From the NCBI GenBank assembly GCA_021521415.1, contig JAIQDT010003547.1, positions 229,331 through 293,330 on the forward strand: 64,000 bases of DNA. The letters run 5' to 3'. Origin of the DNA: Bidens hawaiensis. Lineage: Eukaryota; Streptophyta; Magnoliopsida; Asterales; Asteraceae. The notes under the pieces are model-generated. The model was not told the DNA's origin and ran no database searches. It saw only the letters and a program-made list of their open reading frames with translations. Numbering within the stretch: position 1 is the first letter of the stretch; each line of letters begins with the position of its first letter. Below are positions 46,729-55,723 of the stretch, piece by piece. The position numbers and the translations under genes were made by a program.

Positions 46729-46914
46729 AATAAAAAGAAAGTGATTAGTTAGGTGATGAAGTGCAAGCTACTTCAACTTGCAAGTCATCAGATTCATTTT
46801 CAATGGCAGCATTGGGAGTGAGTGTTGTGGGTTCAGGGTCTTCATGGGTAACTTCAATGTGATATGAATTATTAGTTTCATATCCACACTCTCTTGGAGT
46901 TTTCACAAATGAAG

Positions 46915-47978
46915 TTATGCTTTCATACTCAGAAATTTCGTTGTCACATTCTTGAACAACATAGTCTTTCTTTCTTCAGAATCTCTCGCATCCAAATTAG
47001 TCTCTTCTTTGACTTCAACTTTAGGTTTCCATAGAAAACCTTGAGGTTCATAACCATGTTTCAATAAGAATTTTTCATCTCTAGTTAATTCAGTAGGTTT
47101 CTTCTTAGGAAGAACACCTATGTTTCTCATATTTTCACTGTTTGATGAACCTTGAGAATCATCAGACTTAACTGATTATGTGTCATTGTTAGGAATGATC
47201 TCAAATGTTGAAAATTTTTCTTCTTTACATACTCAATCTTCTTAGGAGATTTACTTCTTCTATTTTGCCCAACAATTGGTTTCTTAAATCACTCATTAGC
47301 TTGCTGATCAGACTCATTCTTTTTCTCATTCTCACTCACTTTCCCTTTTCCTAAATATTCTTCATACTTCTGCTTATAGAGAACAAAGTTTTGACAAAAC
47401 TTTGTCCCACGTGGAACATGGAAGGGTTTGAAGTTGAGTCTATCATTACAAGTGTCAGTGTGATGGCCATACTCATCACATTTCTTGCACCACACTTTTC
47501 ATTTGAATTTTTCATGATCAGCTCCTTTCTTAAACCTTTCACTTGGCCTTGGTGGATCAACCCCAATTGTCTTCTGAGTCTTCAAATCATCAAAGTCAAT
47601 TGAGAAAGCAACAAATTCATTTATCTTGATATCATTTCTTTCAACCTTTCCTTTGAAAAAAACAATTTTCTTCATATTCAAAGGCTCCTCATCTATGCTT
47701 CCTTTGAGCCTTGATTGCCTCTTTTCATATTCCTCCATGGTTTCCACTTCCCCAATGTCAAATATTTCATGACTTGAAAATATTGGGTAAACTGAAATGA
47801 AGTTGTCACATACAACTGTTTCAGCCGCTTTCTTCTTGTTGCTTTCTCTAATTCTTTGCAGTATAGCCTTTCTTGGGGGTTTAACTGCATTATAGTTGAC
47901 TTTAGACCTTTCACATATGTCAAAAGACACATGTTCTTTTCTAAGTCTTTCATTCATTTTCTTCATCTTTGATGTCAT
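46915..47978 (-). pseudogene. Copia-2 gag C-terminal region with second zinc knuckle
   Basis: The frame 47499-47978 starts on an ATGA overlapping the stop of the main gag frame and is rich in Lys/Glu. The piece 47289-47495 holds a full CX2CX4HX4C knuckle, CKKCDEYGHHTDTC (about 47447-47490), then HVPRGTKFCQNFVLYKQKYE. A further piece, 46915-47130, has LTRDEKFLLKHGYEPQGFLW. The same order (coiled coil, second knuckle, short Lys/Glu segment, protease) occurs in copia-1, so this belongs to the original polyprotein. Confidence 0.8.
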
Positions 47979-50199
47979 TGGTGTAGTTGTGGCAGTTTTT
48001 CAATTGAATCTGGTTTCTTGTATCTTCTACCTCTTTCAGAAGCTTTAATTTCTTCATAAGTGATTTGATCACTCAAATCACTTAAATCATCAGCATTTAG
48101 ATCTTCAGAGTCAAAGTCATCTTTAGAGACTTGAATTCCAAATGACTTGTCTTCTTTCACTTCTTCCTTCACAACACATTCTCCATCTTCATTTCCTTCA
48201 ACCTTCTTATATAGATCAACAAACTCCTCTCTGTCTTGAAACACTTCTCTAAACTGCCCGAGATAACCATCCCTCTTCTCTTTGTCAACTTTGGGTAAGA
48301 AGTTGTTGTTGAAAGGAGGTAGAACAGTTTTATACTTGTCTTTCTCACTAATTTTGTTCAGAATCCCACATATGTTTCCTGTGGAGACCAAATTCTTCAA
48401 GAATTCATTATCAACTTGCAACTTTATGTTCTTCACCTTTTCATCAATCAACATCTTCTTCAACCCATTAATTTCAGTACAATACCTCTGTTGAGCTCTA
48501 TAGCTACTCACACAATCATCTTCTAAACTTCTAATCTTCTCTTCACTAGGAACATCACTTGCTTCATACCCATTTATGATTCTTTGTTTTCTGAAACACT
48601 CACCCTCCTGTTTGCCTATTTTCATATTCAAAGCAGTAATTGTTTCATTTAAGTCAGTGATAGGTGAGTGTACCTGAGAAGATGATGTTCCAGCCTCATT
48701 CTCAATCTTTGCCATGAATGCAACATTAGCAGCTTTGATGTCATCTTCATGATTACTCCAGTCAAAATCACCATCTTGTTGTGCAGCAACAGCTACATTC
48801 CCTTGATTTCTTGGTTTAGTTTGATTGGGTCTGTTGAGGTTATTTTGAGCAACTTGAGGGAATTGATTTCTTTGGTAGTTTTGATTTTGAGGAAAAACTT
48901 GTTGAGTATTCATCTGGGGTTGTTGAAAGTTGTTGAAGTTGGGATTGTTATTGTTGTTGAAGTTATTTCTATTCTGATATTGCATTTGGTTTCTTGGATG
49001 TTGATTTTGAAACTGATTGGCTTGAAAGTTTCTGGGCTGGTTACATTCCCTAGAAAAATGTCCAGGTTGTTGGCAGTTGTAGCAGATAGCCTTTGACTTG
49101 TCAAATCCAATCCTTTCATTTGGCCTAGAGACCAAGGATCTACCAGTCCTATTGAATAGCCTCTTACTTCTCAGTGCTAGCATTGCAGCTTGCCACTTTA
49201 AATCCATACCCTCAAAGTCATCAGAATCTATTTGTTCGAAATGATCTTGGATGACACTTGTATAGATTAAGTTCTTTGTCACAAATGCATTATATGACTC
49301 AATGAACATTGAGAAGAGTGCTTGAGTGTCATTTGTTTGACCAATGTTTCCACCATGGTATGGCACATGTTCACCTGCCATTGAGGCAGTGCCATTTTCT
49401 TCAATAAGTTGGACATTGAACCTTGTCTGATTTCCATGCTGACTTGAGCTACCTCCAACAAATGATCTAGGTGTTTCTACACCATGTTCGATTGGCTCTT
49501 CAATGGGAATTTGCTGTTGGTTTGTGGTAGACAGATTCCCCATGGGTGCAATCAATACATTATAAATATTGAAACAGGGCTTTTCTTCTTTGATCATCTC
49601 TTTTTCGATCATTTCGACCTCAGCAGCCTGAAGGAAGCATACTACATCATCCACTTTAAGGTCATTGAAGTTATGTTTTTGAAGGATGAATTTGCAGACA
49701 GTGTACCATTCCTTCAGCATTGATGTCAACAACTTGGTATTCAGGTCAAAATTAGTCATAACATAGTATGTAGTTCGGAGGTCATTCACAATTGCCAAAA
49801 ATCTCTCAAGAATGGACTTCAACCTTTCTCCATTTTTGTATTTAAATCTCTCAAGTTGTTGCTTGAGCCTTTGCTTCTTTATATTCTTGAGCTCAATGTT
49901 TCCCTCGAAGATTTCAAGGATTGCATCATACATTGCCTTTGCGGTGGCATGATGTGCAACCTTGGTAAGTATTTCCCAAGACAGTCTTAGCTTAATCATT
50001 GCTAAGGCCCTGTCGTCCACTTTCCTCAACCTATCTCTTACAGCACCAGTAGCTGCACCATCATCGGCTCGTGGTCCATTTTTTATTGAACTCCACATGT
50101 CTACATCGTTGTCGCACAAAGCCGCTTCAAATAATACTTTCCATTTGGTGAAGTTTTCCTGCCCATAGAGTCTAGGTATTTTGTTAGTAGACCAGTCAT
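47975..50199 (-). pseudogene. Copia-2 gag, 714-codon main frame
   Basis: Gag builds the particle. The frame is open far upstream of any in-frame ATG: it already encodes DWSTNKIPRLYGQENFTKWK, the copia gag entry motif, before 50119. The likely original ATG (50199) is now in another frame, so a small indel lies just after it. The capsid part has RLRKVDDRALAMIKLRLSWE, LKQQLERFKYKNGERLKSIL and KHNFNDLKVDDVVCFLQAAE. The first zinc knuckle, CYNCQQPGHFSREC, lies at about 49043-49085. Then come an Asn/Gln-rich linker, FDWSNHEDDIKAANVAFMA, a coiled coil (48660-48380) and an acidic tail. This is the longest ORF in the window. Confidence 0.9.
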
Positions 50200-50501
50200 T
50201 TTGATGTTTTGAAAAAACAAAAAAAAAAAGTAAAAATCAAATTTTCAGATGAAAATAATCAGATCTGACTATCAAATCCTCATATCTGATGAATCTAGTC
50301 TGATAGGAACAAGAAATGATTATAAGGATGATAACTTTAACTAAAATAAGGAAAAGAAAACACCGAATGTTTGTAAATCTGGACGGATAAGATGAACAGA
50401 GTAGCTGACGTCACTCTCCAATGGAACAGTGCTCTGCTTACGTCCTTGTTCTTCTTCAGATCTTCAATCAGCAACAAATCTTCCCAATCAGCAATCAACA
50501 A
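50200..50501 (-). other. Copia-2 5' leader
   Basis: Untranslated leader between primer site and gag. Several ATCAGAT/AGATCTGA words occur in 50240-50310. Nothing else is recognised. Confidence 0.6.
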
Positions 50502-50513
50502 CCTATGATACCA
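50502..50513 (-). other. Copia-2 primer-binding site (initiator Met type)
   Basis: Minus-strand TGGTATCATAGG, two bases from the LTR; two changes from the perfect TGGTATCAGAGC found in copia-1. Confidence 0.85.
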
Positions 50514-50515
50514 CT

Positions 50516-51665
50516 TGTCGGTCCCGAAGAGTCACTCAATAATCAATAACAATGTCATAACCCACACATATTGTGTCGACAAGAGGGTTAATGACGGATT
50601 GCTAAATAAGGAAAGATTCTCGTTTGTTAAAGGCGGAATCAGTAACAAACAGGTTTGTTGCTTAATAGGTTAATAAAAGTAACAAACACAAACAATAACT
50701 CAAAAGATTTCCATTTATATAAAGCAATTCATACAAATGATAATCGATTAGGGTTTCTTGTCGGAATGTATATTCAATGATAACCTAGGACATCCGTCAC
50801 ACTCATTCAGGAATATTCATTCTTTCCTCAAAAGTGTAAAGGCTAAAGTCCGCATTTCCGTCTTAGGCGACGTGCCCTAAAACATTCTATTTATAGGCCT
50901 GCCACCTTTTGACAACTGCCATTCCTTCTAGAAACCCTAATGAATAGTATATATTAAAATACATATCCAAAACAATTCTAAGTGTAAAACATGTCTTCCG
51001 GGTAGGCTTTGTAGCATTTATCGTTTCCGAGTAGGCTCTGTGCTCTGCCTTCCTTAACTAAGACTTGGTAACCTTAAGGTGTGCTCGGGAACAGTTTTCC
51101 GGGTATACTTTACTTAGTGTTTTACTAAACAACTCACCGGGTAGACTTCATTCTTCTTCACCATATCAGACTTTGCCCGAAAGGATCCTACTACCATAAT
51201 ATTCTTCAAGATTCCATTGAACTCAGTTGTTTGATAACTTATTAAGCAACCATAGTGTACTCGGTACACTGTACCCTGCTCTGAGTTGAACCTTGCCCGA
51301 GAAAGTAAGAATACTTCATAACTTTCAACAAGCTTGCCCGGATTCCACTTTATTAAGCAAACCTTGCTCGATCTTCCAAATACTTGGCTTCAAGAGCTTG
51401 GTTTAGTCAAGGGTTTGCAAGTAGCAAACTGTGCCCGACTAGAAGAACAACTTTGCTAGATGTAGTGAACCCTACTCGAATTATCACTAAAGAGGACTTT
51501 AAGAAGGTAACCCTGCCCGAAGGGAAAAATATCATGTCTGACTAAGTAAAACCCTGCTCGGATATCTCAGGTGTGCCCGGTTCCATACTTAGCGATTTAT
51601 GAGGAGGTTGAGAAGATTCCAATCTTCCTTATGATCATTTTTAAAGTCAAATCTTTGACTCAACA
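50516..51665 (-). repeat. Copia-2 5' LTR (1150 bp)
   Basis: Partner of 25926-27076, same orientation and ends. TATA box (minus) at 50887-50897. The GCCCGA/GCTCGGA array covers about 50990-51600, i.e. U3. TSD TCATT follows at 51666-51670. Confidence 0.95.
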
Positions 51666-51670
51666 TCATT

Positions 51671-52074
51671 TTTGGATCAACTAATGATGTTCTGGCAAAC
51701 AATTTGAGGAGGTTATGAAGTCAAAGTTTGAAATGAGCACTATGAGAGAATTGAAGTTTCTTCTGGGGTTGCAAGTCGAACAAATTTTTGATGATATCTT
51801 CATTCATCAGACAAAATATGTCAAGGATATCCTCGAAAAATTCAACATGCCTGACTCATCGCCGATCAGCACTCCTATCCTGCTAAATCACGGAATTGGT
51901 CCTAATCCCACCGGGGAGAATGTTGACGAAACACTCTACCGTTCTATGATTGGTTCCTTCATATACCTCACTGCATCATGGCCAGACATCATGTATCCGA
52001 CATGTTTGGGTGCCCGATATCAATCTATTCCAAGGGTCTCTCACCTAACGTTAGTGAAGAGGATACTACGGTAA
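51671..52074 (+). pseudogene. Copia-0 reverse transcriptase, second part
   Basis: Directly after the duplicated TCATT the frame reads FGSTNDVLANNFEEVMKSKF, then MRELKFLLGLQVEQIFDDIF, HQTKYVKDILEKFNM, TLYRSMIGSFIYLTASWPDI and RVSHLTLVKRILR. Together with 25667-25925 this is a continuous RT. A TAA after ILR ends the frame. Confidence 0.93.
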
Positions 52075-52638
52075 CTAAAGGGGTGTCCAGGGGTCGGTCT
52101 TTGGTATCCTCGAGACGATGTATTTGTGCTGAGAGCATTTTCTAATTCTGACTATGGTAGCTGCAAGATGAATGCCAAATCTACCACCGCCGGCTATCAA
52201 TTCTTTGGTAGCATGTTGGTGACATGGCAGTGTAAGAAGCAAACAACTGTGTCGCTAACTAGCTATGAAGCCGAGTATGTAGCTGCTTCTAGTTGTTGTT
52301 CTCAGGTTTTATAGATACAACAACAAATGCGCGACTACGGTTTGAATTTTCTTACTACTCCCATTTATGAAGATAATATTGCTGCTACATCCATAACTAA
52401 GAACCCGGTAAGTCCCTCGAAAACAAAACATATTGCCATATGATATCACTTCATACGTGATTGTTATGAGAAGAAGTTGATTACCGTAGACAAAATTCAC
52501 ACCGACGAACAAAAAGCCGATCTTTTTACTAAAGCTTTTGATAAAAACATATTTTTGTATTTGTTGGGTCTTAACGCTATTAAGAACATGGGCAGTGGGA
52601 AAGTGAGTGATCCCGAGGTTATGGATTTCGACCTTTGA
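52075..52638 (+). pseudogene. Copia-0 RNase H
   Basis: After the stop the same frame continues: GCPGVGLWYPRDDVF, FSNSDYGSCKMNAKSTTAGY, VTWQCKKQTTVSLTSYEAEY, a TAG after SQVL, then RDYGLNFLTTPIYEDNIAAT. A TGA precedes YHFIRDCYEKKLI, and ADLFTKAFDKNIF follows. It ends VMDFDL at 52638. Only a few substitutions separate it from an open frame, so decay is modest. Confidence 0.9.
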
Positions 52639-53600
52639 GTTACCGTTCACCGGGTCAAGTTTCTTTGTAAATATATTTTTTAAAATTGTTTTTTGATTTT
52701 AGGGGGAGAAATGGTTTAGGAAAATACAAAAACATTTGAAAAATATTAAAAGCCAAAAACATTTGAAAACGTATAAAAGCCAAAAACATTGAAAAACGTG
52801 TAAAACGCAAGAAAAAAAAATAGAAATTGCTTCTCAAAAATGAGTTTTGAAGCACAAAAGGATATTGATAGTACATTGATCGTCTTTCTCCAAATCCGGT
52901 AAATTGAAGTATAAAAGTCTATTGCTTAATGTTCGGTATATGGGTGAGCTTTTGAAAAACAAGGGAATAAGTGATATAAACATAAAATGCCATATTGAAA
53001 GATGGGTTAGTATTCTAGCAAAAGTCTTGGTAATGAAGGCAGAAATGTAATAGCCTGTCATACTCAAGCCTTATACTTCATTAGATCACAAAAAAAGAAA
53101 GTCTACATTTCAACAGTGTATGGTTTTTTGACCTTAAATCATGTATTGATTGGATCAATTAGGTTTTTGGAGCCATGAGGTCTTTATGCGGTTTATCATT
53201 TTGGTATTCACTTCGGTGAATATTTAAAAACGTGCTCCAAGAGCGAACCCTGAAAAGTCATTAAACTTTGCTCACTTTGTACTTTGTACAACTTTCACTA
53301 CTGACTTGATCAAAACACGCTGTTAGTGATACATTGTCCCCTTGCTCGCGTTTTATTACCGAGAACTGGAATCGTGTTGGTGTTTTTGGCAAAAATATTC
53401 AAAGTTTGGGATTAAAATGTTTAAATGAATTGGTCAAGGGCATTAAGTTGGACTTGTTAAGTTCAAAAATGTGAAATTGGTTGTTTTAAAATCAAAAGGT
53501 GTTTCAAAATTGTGGTCAAAATTTCAAAAGGATTCATCAATGTCATTAGTTTGGACTTGATCAGGTTCGTATGTGTGAAATTTGTCAACTTAAAAATTGT
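52639..53600 (+). other. Copia-0 post-pol noncoding block with a purine tract
   Basis: TTTTAGGGGGAGAAATGG (52696-52713) right after RNase H looks like a copia polypurine tract, yet no LTR follows. From about 53050 come TCATACTCAAGCCT, GGTTTTTTGACCTTAAATCA, GTCTTTATGCGG, GGTATTCA, AGAGCGAACCC and CCCCTTGCTCGCGTTTTATT, the series also found in copia-1 and Athila-2. Confidence 0.85.
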
Positions 53601-53604
53601 TTAA

Positions 53605-53686
53605 AATAACAAACGTATAAGTATTTAACGTATGCGGCGTATAAGTCAACTACTTATACGAGCGTATAAGTGTCCCATATAAATAC
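53605..53686 (+). promoter_or_regulatory. Copia-0 internal promoter candidate: CTTATACG array and TATA box
   Basis: Four CGTATAAG/CTTATACG copies (53614-53671), two of them as an inverted pair ACTTATACGAGCGTATAAGT, lead into CCCATATAAATACCC (TATA at 53676-53686). The accessory ATG lies 855 bases downstream once the two solo LTRs are discounted. More CTTATACG or CTTACACG words follow at 54625-54710 and 55210-55470. Confidence 0.5.
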
Positions 53687-54080
53687 CCAGTTCTACGCTA
53701 TGTTTTTTATTTCTAACTTATCTGCTTTCTCCGAAGAACATACACGCTGCTCATTATTTTAACCATATGTCCGTATATTGTGTTTGTAATTGACATCTTT
53801 GATTTCTTGTGGTTGATCCGCACACGACTAGATATTGTAAAGGTATAAATCTGTTCTAGAATGATAGGTCCGAAGTTGTCTTTGTCGATGAACCGTGCCG
53901 AATACAATTGGACCTAATTGGACTTGATTTTGAACTGTGGACATAGGGTTTTGGTTCGTAAATGTTTATCCATGTTTTTCCGAACCCAAGGGACCATTTT
54001 TATTTGATTATCAGTGTTTAATCTTACGTATTGATTTTGACCTAGTTTTTAGGAATGAATGCATAAGATTTTGAACTTAT
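53687..54080 (+). other. Copia-0 accessory-ORF leader, first part
   Basis: Between the internal TATA box and the first solo LTR. No ORF or repeat is recognised. Confidence 0.4.
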
Positions 54081-54606
54081 TGTTAGTAAACGTTTTTGGT
54101 GTCCATAGCAATCGTATAAGTTATAGATAGTCTAGGTTGAATATTTATTGTAAAATGGCCCATTCCCTATAAATTGTATAGCGAATGAGGTCCATTCGTT
54201 AGTTAAATAGACTATTCATTAAGTTATAAGCCCATTCGTTATGTAATATAACGAATGGAGGCCCCATTCGTTATGAAAGGCATAAAAAATGATGTCTTAT
54301 TCGTTAATTTATTATACATTCTTTATGGACGCATAACGAATGGCGTCTCATTTGTTACTACAGTATAACGAATGAGACTAACTTAACAATTGGGAGCTTT
54401 CGCCTATAAATAGGCAGCTCATGTTCATAATTAGAGAGAGATCCTAGCCTAAGTTATTCTCTCCATAACATATTATTATCCACCATAATATATTCACACC
54501 TTCAAGTTATTAATAAAGTATCTATTTAAAGTATCGATCTCATGTTTATCGTATTGATTGATGTGTCGGGTTAGCGGCTAGATCTTGGCTCGTAGACGCT
54601 CTCTCA
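54081..54606 (+). repeat. Solo LTR of copia-1 family (526 bp), TSD CTTAT
   Basis: Starts TGTTAGTAAACGTTTTTGG, ends GCTCTCTCA. CTTAT flanks it on both sides (54076-54080, 54607-54611). It contains an ATTCGTTA/ACGAAT array with a perfect hairpin (arms ATAACGAATGG, 54248-54274) and a TATA box, CGCCTATAAATAGG (near 54400). Its end differs from the TAATTACACA of copia-1, so it is a diverged member. Confidence 0.8.
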
Positions 54607-54714
54607 CTTATAGGGTGTTTAAGTCTACTAGACTTATACGGCGTATAAGCTCTAAATTCTTATACGTTGATTTATTAAATGTGAACTTATCCGCTCATAC
54701 TTACACGATGATAT

Positions 54715-55192
54715 TGTTAGTGCACGGTTTTGCGTCTCGAGTCTTTGTATTTATCATTAACGTATTTGTCGTTTTAATTTATGTAATAAACAATTATGTT
54801 ATCTTGTAGTTCGTTAATATAATAGTCTACTTCGCTAAGGATGTTCAGCGAACTAGATCTAAGTTATTTCCCTCCTGATTCGTTAAGGATGTTTAACGAA
54901 TCAGGGGGTGATTCGTTAAGATTATATTATTAAGTGTATGTAACGAAGTAGACCATAGTTAGTTAGGGGATGTTAACGAACTAGGTCTATCTTCTATATA
55001 TAGTGACCTCTGTCACTGTTTAAAATAAGTTTTGAGTATTAATTAACGAACCTTGGCCTAATTCTCTCTCAATCTTCATACTGATATTATTTACTTACAT
55101 ACAAACAAACATATAGATATATAACGTATTAACTATAGATCAATGGCAATGATGAACTAGATCCGTATTTAGGTTAATTTATAAACAACACA
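54715..55192 (+). repeat. Solo LTR of copia-1 family (478 bp), TSD GATAT
   Basis: Starts TGTTAGTGCACGGTTTTG, nearly the same as the minus-strand copia-1 LTR, and ends AACAACACA. GATAT flanks it exactly (54710-54714, 55193-55197). The U3 has a perfect hairpin GATTCGTTAA-GGATGT-TTAACGAATC (54877-54902). TATA-like TCTATATATAGTG lies near 54993. Confidence 0.9.
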
Positions 55193-55552
55193 GATATGAG
55201 ATCTGTGTTAGTAGGGTTAACTAAGATCAAACAGATATAAATGTTACACGAATACATAGTTATGCGTTGATATGTACTTACCGGTGTGTTTTTGCTTACA
55301 CGCTGATTTGATCTTATATGTGATACGAACTTATATGTGTGTATATGATGTACGCTGATCAAGTCTTATCCGTTTGTCATACTCACACATAGTTATACGT
55401 TTGAGCTTACACGCTGATACTTAGTTTCTTATACTTACACACTGTAAACTACTTATACGCTCATAGACACATACGTGCACATACTTCACTTAGAATATTT
55501 TTAGACTAAATTTTTTTATTAACATGATGATTTGTTTGTTTTGAGTGTGTAG
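55193..55552 (+). other. Copia-0 accessory-ORF leader, last part
   Basis: Repeated words of the type CTTACACGCTGAT, CTTATATGTG and CTTATACGCTCAT between 55210 and 55470, degenerate copies of the CTTATACG motif. No coding. Confidence 0.6.
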
Positions 55553-55723
55553 ATGGTTAAGGTTAAAGATCTTGACGCTAAACACAATATCTGTGCATTT
55601 TTGGATGGATCCGATGACAAAATGGAACCTTTCCAAAGATCTTACCATATTTCCAAAGATCGAGGATTCTAAAGACTATAACAGCGAATACTTTTATAAT
55701 CAAGGAGCTTGTTGATGAGTTTG
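55553..55723 (+). pseudogene. Copia-0 accessory ORF, N-terminal fragment
   Basis: ATG 55553 gives MVKVKDLDAKHNICAFLDGS and a stop after about 39 codons. The string KHNICAF is the N-terminal signature of the accessory ORFs of copia-1 (FDKKHNICAF) and copia-2 (FEQKHNMCAL), at the same distance from the start. After a frameshift the frame continues for a short way and is cut by the gypsy-3 LTR. Confidence 0.7.

Larger units (their letters stand above)
25926..51665 (-). mobile_element. Copia-2: complete-length SIRE-like copia element with nested Athila-2
   Basis: Two 1.15-kb direct LTRs (25926-27076, 50516-51665), flanking TSD TCATT on both sides, a primer site next to the right LTR and a polypurine tract next to the left LTR prove the ends. 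On the minus strand the interior holds gag, PR, INT, RT, RH, a 2.6-kb noncoding block and a very long accessory ORF. Removing Athila-2 (31409-39920) leaves about 17.2 kb, large even for SIRE-type elements. The two LTRs differ at a few percent of sites by eye. All genes have frameshifts. Confidence 0.95.
51666..55723 (+). mobile_element. Copia-0: right part of the host copia element
   Basis: RT resumes in frame after the TSD, then RNase H, a noncoding block, a promoter-like region, two inserted solo LTRs, and the first 170 bases of an accessory ORF, where gypsy-3 is inserted. The order matches copia-1 and copia-2. The left half of copia-0 is beyond copia-1, outside the window. Confidence 0.85.

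Noticed and set aside
48282..49096. Plus-strand hydrophobic ORFs (48282-48494, 48749-49096)
   Set aside because: Antisense to the copia-2 gag linker and coiled coil, which is well supported on the other strand.
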